Shown here: positions 53,639 through 64,000 of the stretch, piece by piece
Numbering within the stretch: position 1 is the stretch's first letter
How the letters are laid out: every line of letters starts with the position of its first letter
Origin: Streptomyces sp. CHD11
GTDB taxonomy: Bacteria; Actinomycetota; Actinomycetes; Streptomycetales; Streptomycetaceae
Direction of reading: 5' to 3'
DNA: 64,000 bases
Assembly (NCBI RefSeq): GCF_018638295.1
Contig: NZ_JABTTS010000005.1
Location: forward strand, 178,483 to 242,482
Position numbers and translations under genes: made by a program
Notes under the pieces: generated by a model
Databases searched by the model: none
Told to the model about the DNA's origin: nothing
What the model saw: the letters and a program-made list of their open reading frames with translations, nothing else

Positions 53639-55426
53639 TCAGGCCGCTGGACTCGTCGACGGGGTCGGGAGCGGTGTTCCGGCTCCGTCTCCGGCCTCGT
53701 CTCCGTCCCCGGCCCCGTCCGGCTCCACGGTGAGTTCGACCGTGAGGGTCGCTCCGCCGGCGGTGGTCACGCGGAGCAGGAACGTGCCGGTGGTGTCGTC
53801 CGCGTACAGCTGGGGCAGCTGCAGCAGACCGTCCGCGTCGGTCTCGAGACCGGTGAGCGTGCGGATCACCTCGCCGTCGTTCTTGAAGTAGGGACCCTTG
53901 TCGTTCTCGGCCGGGTCGCCGGTGGACCTGATGAGCGTGGCGGTGGCGGCGACCTTGTCGGCGACCGCTCCGCCGTAGGTGGCCTTCAGCTCCACCGCTT
54001 CGGCGAACTTCCCGCCCGGGGTACAGGTCAGGGCCGTGTCGCCGGTACGGACGAGGGTGTCGGCGACGCGTTGCGTGACCGTCGCCCGATAGGCGATGCC
54101 CGGTACCTCGCGGCCCACGACGACGGCCCGGACGGCGAACGCGCCGGTCTTCTCCCCCGCCCGGAGCGCGGGCGCCACGGCGACACCTGAACGGTCGGTG
54201 ACGACGGTGGCCACGCTCTCGCCGCCCGCGAACGTGGCGTCGGTGGCGCCGTAGACCGTGAAGCGGATCCGCACCCTGGCCACCGCCTTGCCGGCGTCCG
54301 TCTCCGCGCGGGCGCTGATCCTCTGGTCGAAGGCGTCCCCCGCCATCGCGGTGAGCGTCGCGGTGCCCGCGTGCTCCAGGCGGTCCACCGTGTCGGTGGG
54401 GGTCGGCGGCGTGGTGGGCGCGGGAGTGGTGGGCGGCGGGGTGGTGGGCGGCGGGGTGGTCGGGGTTCCCGAGCCGGGCGGCTTCGGGTCCGGACTCGGG
54501 CCGGAACCGCCCGGCCTGTCCGGCGTGGGGCCGGGCCTCGTCGACGGGGTGGCCGGTGTCGAGGGGGTGGGCGTGGGACGGGCCGTCCTGTTGTCGCTGC
54601 GGTCCCCGGGCAGGGCGCCGGTGCCGTCCGGGACCTCGTGGGTGCCCTTGCGGTAGTACTCCAGCCACGACAGGACGGTGTTCACATAGTCCGTCGAGTT
54701 GTTGTAGCTGAGGATCGCCTTCCTGAGGTCGCCCCGGTCGGACAGGTCCCAGTCGAAGCGGCACAGGTAGTGGCCGGCGGAGAGGGCGGCGTCGTAGATG
54801 TTGTTCGGGTCCTCGAGGCCGTCGCCGTTGCCGTCGCGGCCCGCCCAGTCCCAGGTGGAGGGGATGAACTGCATGGGGCCCACGGCCTGGTCGTAGGCGC
54901 TGTTGCCGTCGTAGGCACCGTCGTCGGTGTCCTTGATGAGGGCGAAGCCGTTGCCGTCGAGCTGCGGGCCGAGGATCGGGGAGAGCGTGGTGCCGTCGGC
55001 GTCGACGCGTCCGCCCCGGGCCTGGCCGGATTCCACCTTGCCGATGGCGGCCAGGAGCTGCCAGGGCAGATTGCAGCCGGGCTTCTTCTCGCGCAGCGCG
55101 GCCTCGGCCTGCTTGTAGGCGTCGAGAACGGTCGCCGGTATGCCCGCCTCGGCCTCACCCTGGCCGACCGTGCCGGTGCCGGTGCCCGGGGAGGGGTTGG
55201 GGCTGTTGAGCGGCGGAAGGTCCGTGTAGTACGGCGAGTTGCCGGTGGCGCTGCCGCCGTCGGCGGTCTCCCCGGCCGAGGGCGTGGCATCGGAGGCGGA
55301 CTGTCTGCCCTGGTCGTCCGGAGTCACGCCCGGGGCCTGGGAGGCGGACAGTGCCGCCACCGCCGCCGCGGCCACGGCGGTGGTTGCCGCTCCCTTGCGC
55401 AGCCTCCTGCCGAAATGCGCCGCCAT
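53639..55426 (-). CDS. Secreted lytic transglycosylase (SLT-type) with C-terminal Ig-like part
   Basis: 595 residues from ATG 55426. N-terminal Sec signal (FGRRLRKGAATTAVAAAAVAALSASQAPG). Residues about 85-240 form the lytic transglycosylase domain: GCNLPWQLLAAIGKVESGQARG with the catalytic Glu, PILGPQLDG, AVGPMQFIPSTWDWAGRDGNGDGLEDPNNIYDAALSAGHYLCR. A Pro/Thr-rich stalk (about 280-350) of repeating TTPPP/TTPAP units leads to a ~240-residue C-terminal region of two apparent Ig-like repeats (TATLTAMAGDAFDQRISARAETDAG; a Ca-binding-like second). It should cleave peptidoglycan glycan strands outside the cell. Confidence 0.88.
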   Translation of the reverse strand: MAAHFGRRLRKGAATTAVAAAAVAALSASQAPGVTPDDQGRQSASDATPSAGETADGGSATGNSPYYTDLPPLNSPNPSPGTGTGTVGQGEAEAGIPATVLDAYKQAEAALREKKPGCNLPWQLLAAIGKVESGQARGGRVDADGTTLSPILGPQLDGNGFALIKDTDDGAYDGNSAYDQAVGPMQFIPSTWDWAGRDGNGDGLEDPNNIYDAALSAGHYLCRFDWDLSDRGDLRKAILSYNNSTDYVNTVLSWLEYYRKGTHEVPDGTGALPGDRSDNRTARPTPTPSTPATPSTRPGPTPDRPGGSGPSPDPKPPGSGTPTTPPPTTPPPTTPAPTTPPTPTDTVDRLEHAGTATLTAMAGDAFDQRISARAETDAGKAVARVRIRFTVYGATDATFAGGESVATVVTDRSGVAVAPALRAGEKTGAFAVRAVVVGREVPGIAYRATVTQRVADTLVRTGDTALTCTPGGKFAEAVELKATYGGAVADKVAATATLIRSTGDPAENDKGPYFKNDGEVIRTLTGLETDADGLLQLPQLYADDTTGTFLLRVTTAGGATLTVELTVEPDGAGDGDEAGDGAGTPLPTPSTSPAA

Positions 55427-55725
55427 AGAGTGAACCCCTCCCGTGGGCGCTGTGGCGCCCGTCAACGCGTGCTTGTCCGCCCCGCTGTGGCTGTGGCTGT
55501 GGCGTTCCCGCCGCCCCACCGGTCGCCCTGTACGGACCGTCCGGCACGACGGCCCTCGCGACCCTACGACAACTTCCCTTGCGCGGACACCTGTTCATGA
55601 CCGATATTCACCAGTTGGCCACGTTCACGCTGCGAGCGGGCCCGTGACCGCGGTCCCGCATACTGGGGACCTTCCGATCGACGGGGCTCCGGTGGCCCGG
55701 TCAAGGCCTGCCGCGGGGAGTCGAC
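55427..55725. other. Intergenic region between transglycosylase and DUF4184 genes
   Basis: No gene is supported. It includes a GCTGTG triplet repeat at 55490-55508 (three copies) within the divergent promoter region. No clear operator or riboswitch is visible. Confidence 0.4.
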
Positions 55726-56601
55726 TTGCCGTTCACGCTGAGCCACGCGGTGGCGGTTCTGCCGGCCGTGCGCACCGACGGGAGCGGCCGGGGCCCTCTG
55801 GTCCCCTCCGTGCTGATCGCCGGCAGCTTCGCTCCCGACATGACCTACTACGCGGCGAGTGTCCGGTCGGGGGCGATGGAGTTCGGCGAGGTGACACACG
55901 CCTTCCGGGGCGTGCTCACGGTCGATGTGCTCATCGCCTGGGCGCTGGTGGGGCTGTGGCTGCTGGTGCGCGAGCCGCTGGTGGCGCTGCTGCCCCGGGC
56001 GCGGCAGGGACGGGTGGCTGCACTGGTGCGCTGCGGAGCGCCGCGTGCGCGCATGGGGCCGTCGCTGGTGGCGCGCTGGTACGTCTCGGCGGTGCTGGGG
56101 GCGCTGACGCATGTGGTCTGGGACGCGTTCACGCATCTCGACCGGTGGGGGACGCGGGTGTTTCCCGTGCTGGGCGAGGAGTTCGCCGGGTCGCCGCTGT
56201 ACTGGTACCTGCAGTACGGCGGTTCGGCGGTGGCCGCGGTCGTCATCGCGCTGTTCGTGGCACGCGCGCTGAGCCGGCCGGAGCACGGGGCGGCCGTGAC
56301 GGCAGGCGGTGGCGGGGTGCCGGTCCTCTCGGCGACCGACCGGTGGTGGGCCGTCGCGCTGCTCGGCGGGGCCGCGCTGGTGGCGGCGGGGCAGCGGGCC
56401 TCGCGGTGGTGGGACTACTGGGGGGCGACCGCGAAGCCCTGGGAACTGATCCCGACGGTGTGTTTCGGCGCGGGCGCGGGGCTGGTCCTCGCGCTGCCGC
56501 TGTACGCGCTCGCCGTCAGGACGTGGCGTCCGGCCACCCGGGCCACGGAGGGCTCGGCGGACGGCGGTACGCGGCGGCCGGACCGTACGGCCGCACGCTG
56601 A
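55726..56601 (+). CDS. DUF4184-family membrane protein
   Basis: 291 residues from TTG 55726 (MPFTLSHAVAVLPAVR) with GGGGAG upstream. The start and SFAPDMTYYA, plus VTHAFRGVLTVDVLIAW and GALTHVVWDAFTH, define DUF4184 (His/Asp-rich metal-dependent membrane family). Five to six transmembrane helices. Function unknown; a membrane hydrolase-like role is inferred only from the conserved polar residues. Its 3' end overlaps the converging small gene by about 86 bases. Confidence 0.88.
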   Translation: MPFTLSHAVAVLPAVRTDGSGRGPLVPSVLIAGSFAPDMTYYAASVRSGAMEFGEVTHAFRGVLTVDVLIAWALVGLWLLVREPLVALLPRARQGRVAALVRCGAPRARMGPSLVARWYVSAVLGALTHVVWDAFTHLDRWGTRVFPVLGEEFAGSPLYWYLQYGGSAVAAVVIALFVARALSRPEHGAAVTAGGGGVPVLSATDRWWAVALLGGAALVAAGQRASRWWDYWGATAKPWELIPTVCFGAGAGLVLALPLYALAVRTWRPATRATEGSADGGTRRPDRTAAR

Positions 56602-56941
56602 CGGTGTCGCTCGCCGCCACGAACACGGTGACGGTACGGACAGGGCGGGGCCGGGGCAGCAGGGTGACCACGAGGGTGAGATAGGCGCGGGCCAGTTCGG
56701 CCCACAGCCTCCAGGGTGGCTGCTCACCGGTGGGGGTGCGGTCGCCCCGCCGGCAGCCGGCGGTGACTCGGCGGCCGAGGTCCGCGGTGGCGTTGCGCAG
56801 CGCGGTGGTGAGGGTGACGGGGATGCGGGCGGTACTGGCGGCGGCCGCGAAGACCGGAACCGGCGGAAACGCCTTGGGGGTGGGTCCGTCGGCGTCGGCC
56901 CGCGGGGGTGCCGCCGTGCGATGCAGCATGCGTATACCCAT
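56516..56941 (-). CDS. Hypothetical protein, 141 aa
   Basis: ATG 56941 with AGGA nine bases upstream was preferred to ATG 56950. The product has an Arg/His-rich N-terminus, a hydrophobic segment PVFAAAASTARIPVTLTTALRN, RVTAGCRRGDRTP, WRLWAELARAYLTLVVTLLP and a Pro/Arg tail. It resembles uncharacterised Streptomyces membrane-associated proteins. Its 3' end overlaps the DUF4184 gene on the opposite strand, and the reality of the last third is uncertain. Confidence 0.5.
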   Translation of the reverse strand: MGIRMLHRTAAPPRADADGPTPKAFPPVPVFAAAASTARIPVTLTTALRNATADLGRRVTAGCRRGDRTPTGEQPPWRLWAELARAYLTLVVTLLPRPRPVRTVTVFVAASDTVSVRPYGPAAAYRRPPSPPWPGWPDATS

Positions 56942-57742
56942 GCGTCGCATCCTGTCGGCCGCCCCGGCCGACGGCGTGTCCGCGGGGGCCACGCGAGTGA
57001 CGTTCCCGCCGCGGTTCGGTGGCGGGGGCACCCGTGGCGGGGCCGCGTCACGCGCGCCAGGCCCCTGCCGCTTCGGTGGCCGTCTGCCGGGGGACGGTAC
57101 GGGTTCTCCGGGACCTCGGACCCGGGAACCCCCGGACATCACCGGGGCGGACACGCACCCCCGCGGCAGGCACAGCACCGGGGCACCGGTGCCCCGGTGC
57201 CGGACAGAACAGCGGACGTGACCCACCGGGGCGGTCGGTCACCGCCGAGCCGCGCCGTCGTACGAGCCCGCCCTCGCGGCCCGCACAGGGCGACGCCGCA
57301 GAACTGGGCTCCGGGGCAGCTTTCCGCCCCCGCCGGGCCGAATGAGGCGGGCACGGCCGGCGGCTCACCGCGACCACCGCGGGAAGACGCCGCCGGACCG
57401 CACCGGCATGCGCCCGTGACGGACCGGGCGCCGCCGCGACAGGCGCGGTGCCAGGGCGGGGGTCGGACCCCGGGGTACCGAGTCGCCGGAACACCACCGG
57501 CCCCCGGCGAGCCGGCGTCGCCGGCCCGCACCGCCGGGTCACTCCCGTCCTGCCGGGTCACTCGGCGTGCGTGCCCGTCGGCGCGGCGGACGGATGCGGT
57601 CGGCGCGCGCACCCCACCGGACGCCCTCCGCCGGAGCAGCCTTCGAGCTCCGGCCGCAACGGCACGCCGGGAGCCGCGGCACCCCCGGGCCGCCCCGGCC
57701 GACGGACGGCGTCCGGGGGTTCGCGGCTGCCCGCCCGGCGGG
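56942..57742. other. Large intergenic region upstream of polA end
   Basis: About 800 bases without a supported gene; both strands show only open frames of the kind expected in high-G+C DNA. The notable feature is a 26-base perfect palindrome at 57175-57200. Confidence 0.5.
57175..57200. repeat. 26-base perfect palindrome
   Basis: Thirteen bases (GCACCGGGGCACC) followed directly by their exact reverse complement, with no spacer. It could be a protein-binding site or extrude as a cruciform. Confidence 0.9.
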
Positions 57743-60469
57743 CTAGTGCGCTGCCGACTCCCAGTCCGGTCCCACGCCCACCGAGACGCCGAGCGGGACC
57801 CGGAGCTGGACGGCGGCGGCCATTTCCCGGCGGACCAGGTCCTCCACCGCCGCGCGCTCGCCCGGGGCGAGTTCCAGGACGATCTCGTCGTGGACCTGGA
57901 GGAGCATGCGGGAGCGCAGGTCCGCCCCGCGCAGCGCGCGGTCCACGTTCAGCATCGCGATCTTGACGATGTCCGCGGCCGTGCCCTGGATCGGCGCGTT
58001 GAGCGCCATGCGCTCGGCCGCCTCGCGGCGCTGACGGTTGTCGCTGTTGAGGTCGGGCAGATAGCGGCGGCGGCCGAACAGCGTCGCCGTGTACCCGGTC
58101 GCCCTCGCCTCATCGACGACCCGGCGCAGATAGTCCCGTACGCCGCCGAACCGCTCGAAGTACGCGTCCATCAGCGCTCGCGCCTCGGCCGCCTCGATGT
58201 TCAGCTGCTGGGAGAGGCCGAAGGCCGACAGCCCGTACGCCAGGCCGTACGACATCGCCTTGATCTTGCGGCGCATCTCCGCGTCGACCGCGGACTGCTC
58301 GACGGAGAACACCTGTGCGGCCGCCGTGGTGTGCAGGTCCTCGCCGGAGGTGAACGCCTCGGTCAGGCCGGCGTCCTCGGAGAGGTGGGCCATCACGCGC
58401 AGTTCGATCTGGCTGTAGTCGGCGGTCAGCAGGGACTCGAAGCCCTCGCCGACGACGAAACCCCGGCGGATGGCGCGGCCCTCGTCCGTGCGGACCGGGA
58501 TGTTCTGGAGGTTGGGGTCCGTGGAGGACAGACGGCCCGTCGCCGCGACGGTCTGGTTGAACGTGGTGTGGATACGGCCGTCCGCGGCGATCGTCTTGAT
58601 CAGGCCCTCGACGGTGACGCGGAGCTTCGCCTGCTCACGGTGGCGGAGCATGATCACCGGCAGTTCGCTGTCGGTCTGGCCCGCCAGCCAGGCCAGCGCG
58701 TCGGCGTCCGTGGTGTAGCCGGTCTTCGTCTTCTTCGTCTTCGGCAGGGCCAGCTCGCCGAAGAGGACCTCCTGGAGCTGCTTGGGCGAGCCCAGGTTGA
58801 ACTCGTGCCCCGCCGCCGCGTGCGCCTCCTTCACCGCCTGCTGCACGGCGCCCGCGAACATCTGCTCCATCGCCTGGAGGTGCTCCCGGCCGGCCGCGAT
58901 GCCGTGCCGCTCCATGCGGGCCAGCAGCGCGGACGTGGGCAGCTCCATGTCGCGGAGCAGATCCGCCGCCCCCACCTCCGCCAGGCGGCCCTCGAAGGCC
59001 TCGCCCAGGTCGAGGATGGCACGGGCCTGCACCATCAGGGCCTCGGCCTCCGCGCCGTCGTCCGCGCCGAAGGCCAGCTGGCCGTCGGGCGCGGCGGCGG
59101 GCGCCAGCTCGCGGTGCAGGTACTCCAGGGACAGCGCGTCCAGATCGAACGTGCGGCGGCCCGGCTTCACCAGGTACGCGGCGAGGGCGGTGTCCATGGT
59201 GACGCCCTCGACGCTCCAGCCGTGCTCGGCGAAGACACGCATCGCGCTCTTGGCGTTGTGGAACACCTTGGGGCGCTCCGGGTCGGCCAGCCACGCGCTG
59301 AACGCCTGCTCGTCGGTCTCGTCCAGCTCGGACGGGTCGAACCAGGCGGCCGGTCCGGCGGCCGAGGCCAGCGCGATCTCGGCGACCGAGCCGGTGCCGA
59401 GCGCCCAGGTGCCGACGGGGGCGATGCCGAGGGGGCCGGTGCCGTGCTCCCCGAGCCAGCCGGTCAGCTCGCCGGTGCCCAGCACCGTGCCGTCCAGCTC
59501 CACGCCCTCCGCGACGACCGGGGTGGTCTCGGCCTCCTCGGCGCCCGGGTCGACGGCGAACAGGCGCTCGCGCAGCGACGGGTTCCTGATCTCCAGGGTG
59601 TCCAGGAGCGTCGCCACGGCCTTGCGGTCGTAGGCGGCCCGCTCCAGGTCCGGGACGCCTCTGGGCAGCTCGACGCGGCGCTCGAGCTCGGTGAGACGGC
59701 GGTTGAGCTTGACGGACTCCAGGTGGTCGCGCAGGTTCTGCCCGGCCTTGCCCTTGACCTCGTCGGCGCGCTCGACCAGTTCGGCGAAGGAGCCGAACTG
59801 GTTGATCCACTTCGCGGCGGTCTTCTCGCCGACGCCGGGGATGCCGGGCAGGTTGTCGGACGGGTCACCGCGCAGTGCGGCGAAGTCGGGGTACTGGGCC
59901 GGGGTCAGGCCGTACTTCTCGAAGACCTTCTCCGGGGTGAAACGCGTCAGCTCGGAGACGCCCTTCGTCGGGTACAGCACCGTGGTGTGCTCGGAGACCA
60001 GCTGGAAGGAGTCGCGGTCGCCGGTGACGATCAGCACGTCGAAGCCCTCGGCCTCGGCCTGGGCGGCGAGGGTGGCGATGACGTCGTCCGCCTCGAAGCC
60101 CTCGACGGCGAAGCGCTGCGCGTGCATCGCGTCGAGCAGTTCGCCGATCAGCTCGACCTGGCCCTTGAACTCGTCCGGGGTCTTGGAGCGGTTCGCCTTG
60201 TACTCGGTGAACTCCTCCGAGCGCCAGGTCTTGCGGGAGACGTCGAAGGCGGCGGCGAAGTGGGTGGGGGCCTCGTCACGGAGTGTGTTGGCCAGCATCG
60301 ACGCGAAGCCGTAGATCGCGTTCGTCGGCTGGCCCGTCGCGGTGGTGAAGTTTTCCGCGGGCAGCGCGAAGAACGCGCGGTACGCGAGGGAGTGCCCGTC
60401 CATGAGCATCAGGCGGGGACGGGGACCGCCGGGGGTCTGGTCGGTCTTCTTCGATGCTGTGTCTGCCAC
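57743..60469 (-). CDS. polA: DNA polymerase I
   Basis: 908 residues from GTG 60469. 5'-3' exonuclease domain (residues about 20-310: LMLMDGHSLAYRAFFALPAENFTTATG, AFDVSRKTWRSEEFTEYKANR, VEGFEADDVIATLA, VTGDRDSFQLVS, GDPSDNLPGIPGVGEKTA). A degenerate 3'-5' exonuclease-like domain (320-500) and the polymerase domain (motif A LTADYSQIELRVMAHLSED; B RRKIKAMSYGLAYGLSAFGLSQ; C VHDEIVLE). It fills gaps in repair and replaces Okazaki primers. The proofreading acidic residues are absent, as in Taq-type enzymes. The GTG is preceded by a RecA-NDp-like element and has no Shine-Dalgarno. Confidence 0.97.
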   Translation of the reverse strand: MADTASKKTDQTPGGPRPRLMLMDGHSLAYRAFFALPAENFTTATGQPTNAIYGFASMLANTLRDEAPTHFAAAFDVSRKTWRSEEFTEYKANRSKTPDEFKGQVELIGELLDAMHAQRFAVEGFEADDVIATLAAQAEAEGFDVLIVTGDRDSFQLVSEHTTVLYPTKGVSELTRFTPEKVFEKYGLTPAQYPDFAALRGDPSDNLPGIPGVGEKTAAKWINQFGSFAELVERADEVKGKAGQNLRDHLESVKLNRRLTELERRVELPRGVPDLERAAYDRKAVATLLDTLEIRNPSLRERLFAVDPGAEEAETTPVVAEGVELDGTVLGTGELTGWLGEHGTGPLGIAPVGTWALGTGSVAEIALASAAGPAAWFDPSELDETDEQAFSAWLADPERPKVFHNAKSAMRVFAEHGWSVEGVTMDTALAAYLVKPGRRTFDLDALSLEYLHRELAPAAAPDGQLAFGADDGAEAEALMVQARAILDLGEAFEGRLAEVGAADLLRDMELPTSALLARMERHGIAAGREHLQAMEQMFAGAVQQAVKEAHAAAGHEFNLGSPKQLQEVLFGELALPKTKKTKTGYTTDADALAWLAGQTDSELPVIMLRHREQAKLRVTVEGLIKTIAADGRIHTTFNQTVAATGRLSSTDPNLQNIPVRTDEGRAIRRGFVVGEGFESLLTADYSQIELRVMAHLSEDAGLTEAFTSGEDLHTTAAAQVFSVEQSAVDAEMRRKIKAMSYGLAYGLSAFGLSQQLNIEAAEARALMDAYFERFGGVRDYLRRVVDEARATGYTATLFGRRRYLPDLNSDNRQRREAAERMALNAPIQGTAADIVKIAMLNVDRALRGADLRSRMLLQVHDEIVLELAPGERAAVEDLVRREMAAAVQLRVPLGVSVGVGPDWESAAH

Positions 60470-60476
60470 AGGTCCG

Positions 60477-60499
60477 ATCCTGCCATGTGCGACTGACAG
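60477..60499 (-). promoter_or_regulatory. Candidate RecA-NDp-like promoter of polA
   Basis: On the minus strand CTGTCAGTC, 8 bases, CAGGAT, then 7 bases to the polA GTG. It is weaker than the others (two mismatches in the first block, C for T at the -10 start) but the spacings are identical. Confidence 0.45.
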
Positions 60500-60704
60500 T
60501 CGGTCCCGGCCGTGGTTCCGGCCGCGGGTGCCGGGGTTGATTCGCCCCTCCTTCCCCCCGGTCCCGTCCCCTGACCGGCCTGCCGGCCCCGGCCTCGAAC
60601 GCCGGACGGGCCGAGAAGGCTCCTTCTGTCCGGCCCCCGTCGCCGCCGGCGTCGCGTGGCAGGATCGGAGACGTACCTCACACGTGCGTGAACAGGAGTG
60701 TGCG

Positions 60705-62980
<2,276 letters not shown>

Positions 62981-62984
<4 letters not shown>

Positions 62985-62996
62985 GCGTTCGCTCAG
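62981..62996 (+). terminator. Small hairpin across the oxidoreductase stop codon
   Basis: CTGAGCG, TT, CGCTCAG. The 7-base arms include the TGA stop of the upstream gene. It is too small to be a sure terminator. Confidence 0.3.
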
Positions 62997-63040
62997 CAGA
63001 CAGCCGTACCGACGCACGACGAGACGAATGGAGCCGGCCC

Positions 63041-63523
63041 ATGGGAGAGCAGCAGCAGGTGAGGTTCCCACAGGAGGTCATCGACGAGTACGCCGCGCTC
63101 GGCGTCGATCTGCCGGCCCTGTTCTCCGCGGGTCACCTGGGTACGCGGATGGGTGTGCAGATCCTGGAGGCCTCCGCGGAGCGGGTCGTGGGGACGATGC
63201 CGGTGGAGGGCAACACCCAGCCCTACGGACTGCTCCACGGCGGCGCCTCCGCCGTACTGGCCGAGACGCTGGGGTCGGTGGGCTCGATGCTGCACGGCGG
63301 GAGCACCAGGATCGCGGTCGGCGTCGACCTCAACTGCACCCACCACCGCGGCGCGCGCTCCGGTCTGGTCACCGGCGTGGCCACGCCCGTGCACCGGGGG
63401 CGCTCGACGGCGACGTACGAGATCGTCATCACCGACGAGGCGGGCAAGCGGGTGTGCACCGCCCGGCTGACCTGCCTGCTGCGGGACGTGAAGCCCGGTG
63501 AGGCGGAGCAGGCGGCCGGCTGA
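63041..63523 (+). CDS. PaaI-family hotdog thioesterase
   Basis: 160 residues; ATG 63041. Hotdog fold with the PaaI motif QPYGLLHGGASAVLAETLGSVGS carrying the catalytic His-Gly-Gly and an acidic residue on the long helix, then VGVDLNCTHHRGARSGLVTGVATPVHRGRSTATYEIVITDEAGKRVCTARLTCLL. It hydrolyses acyl-CoA thioesters; the acyl chain is not determined. It follows the oxidoreductase gene by 56 bases and may share its transcript. Confidence 0.93.
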   Translation: MGEQQQVRFPQEVIDEYAALGVDLPALFSAGHLGTRMGVQILEASAERVVGTMPVEGNTQPYGLLHGGASAVLAETLGSVGSMLHGGSTRIAVGVDLNCTHHRGARSGLVTGVATPVHRGRSTATYEIVITDEAGKRVCTARLTCLLRDVKPGEAEQAAG

Positions 63524-63621
63524 CGGAGGCCGGCCGGCGGACCCGGCCCGTGAGGCCGCGGGGGCGGCGCCGTGCGCGTCTGTCGCTCCCGCGGCTCCGG
63601 GCGCTCCGGCGCGCCTCGCCA

Positions 63622-63650
63622 TTGCCTGCCGCACGCGGGCGCCCTAGCGT
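63622..63650 (+). promoter_or_regulatory. Leaderless promoter of the last, partial gene
   Basis: TTGCCT at 63622-63627, 17 bases, TAGCGT at 63645-63650, then 7 bases to ATG 63658. Confidence 0.6.
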
Positions 63651-63657
63651 TCGGGGC

Positions 63658-64000
63658 ATGCGACGGGGAGGCATCTCTCGGGCGTGGGCGGGGGCGTCCG
63701 GCAGGTCCCTCGCGGCCGCGCCGACGGCGGGTCCGACGGCGGCCGGGTGCGGCACGGCGGCTTCCGGCCGCACGCGGGCGGCCCCCAGGGCGGGCTCCTC
63801 CACGAGGAACGGGACCGGCGGCCGTCGCGGGTCCCTGCCGTCGTCACCGCACGTGACGTCCGACCTGCACCTGTGCACGGAGGTCGCCGGCCACCGGTCG
63901 CGCGAGGTGCCCGCCGGCCGCGGTCACCGCGGGCACGGCCACCACCCGTCCGTGGGGCAGCCCGGCGGCCGGGACGACCGGCCGCGCGAGGCGGCCGGCG
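63658..64000 (+). CDS. Partial gene, putative lipoprotein N-terminus
   Basis: ATG 63658 opens a frame that stays open for 114 codons to the window edge with about 93% G/C third positions and a well-formed leaderless promoter. The product starts MRRGGISRAWAG, then an Ala/Pro-rich stretch ending TAAGC near residue 31, which could be a weak lipobox. The hydrophobic core is poor, so export is doubtful. The rest is Gly/Arg/His-rich with no recognised domain. Confidence 0.4.
   Translation, partial: MRRGGISRAWAGASGRSLAAAPTAGPTAAGCGTAASGRTRAAPRAGSSTRNGTGGRRGSLPSSPHVTSDLHLCTEVAGHRSREVPAGRGHRGHGHHPSVGQPGGRDDRPREAAG

Noticed and set aside
55427..55660. Possible ydaO (c-di-AMP) riboswitch upstream of the lytic transglycosylase
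   Set aside because: None of the conserved ydaO segments could be found in the leader.
57139..57612. A 157-codon minus-strand frame in the gene desert
   Set aside because: No ribosome site, no recognised domain, composition of a shadow frame, and it contains the 26-base palindrome.
56921..60496. A 1191-codon plus-strand frame antisense to polA
   Set aside because: It overlaps the whole of polA in antisense; third-position bias and composition are those of a shadow frame.

Overview
This 64 kb window is a chromosomal segment of a Streptomyces-type actinomycete. The DNA is very G+C-rich, third codon positions are almost all G or C, GTG starts and 4-base GTGA overlaps are common, and typical actinobacterial families occur (XRE/DUF5753-DUF397 pair, DUF574 methyltransferase, mycothiol-dependent enzyme fold, PAC2 protein, TerD proteins). 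No rRNA, tRNA, CRISPR array, transposase, integrase or attachment site was seen. The content reads as ordinary core chromosome with some lineage-specific inserts.

Layout. 1-9.0 kb: uvrC (cut by the window edge), a small protein, an HTH regulator, a Rieske lipoprotein, a LacI regulator with its operator, a PfkB sugar kinase and uvrA. 9.2-14.7 kb: a mycothiol-type enzyme and a metallo-beta-lactamase-fold hydrolase, aroQ, a frameshifted LD-carboxypeptidase, a cation/proton antiporter, and terC behind a probable manganese (yybP-ykoY) riboswitch. 15-20 kb: a TerD/FtsK-like fusion, terD and uvrB. 20-27.8 kb: an MHYT membrane sensor, a glycerophosphodiesterase, an O6-alkylguanine transferase, a VOC protein, the psuG-psuK pseudouridine-breakdown pair, a CBS-domain protein, a uridine-kinase-like protein and a DUF574 methyltransferase. 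27.8-30.5 kb: an XRE-DUF397 pair divergent from an ATP-binding (anti-sigma-like) protein, with palindrome-rich DNA between them. 30.7-46 kb: a DUF899 remnant, an amidohydrolase, an EEP nuclease/phosphatase, a FUSC transporter, glpF-glpK, a formaldehyde-dehydrogenase-like ADH, RidA and GNAT, prolyl aminopeptidase, uracil-DNA glycosylase, an S4 RNA-binding protein, DoxX, a methyltransferase and small proteins. 46-50 kb: coaE, PAC2 and rpsA. 50-64 kb: a methyltransferase, hrpB, a secreted lytic transglycosylase, a DUF4184 protein, polA, an FdhF/YdeP oxidoreductase, a thioesterase and a partial lipoprotein-like gene.

The strongest pattern is regulatory. Six genes (uvrC, uvrA, terD, uvrB, the O6-alkylguanine transferase gene and polA) carry upstream copies of one composite promoter: TTGTCRGTG, exactly 8 bases, then a TANNNT-like -10. 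This matches the RecA-independent DNA-damage (RecA-NDp, PafBC-dependent) promoter described in mycobacteria. In four of the six the start codon follows the -10 by exactly 7 bases, as expected for leaderless mRNA. The window therefore looks like a dense section of a PafBC-type DNA-damage regulon. TerD, a stress protein of unclear function, appears to belong to it. A second regulatory hot spot is the 220-base gap between the XRE regulator and the ATP-binding protein, where two short palindromes and a large composite inverted repeat overlap the inferred promoter.
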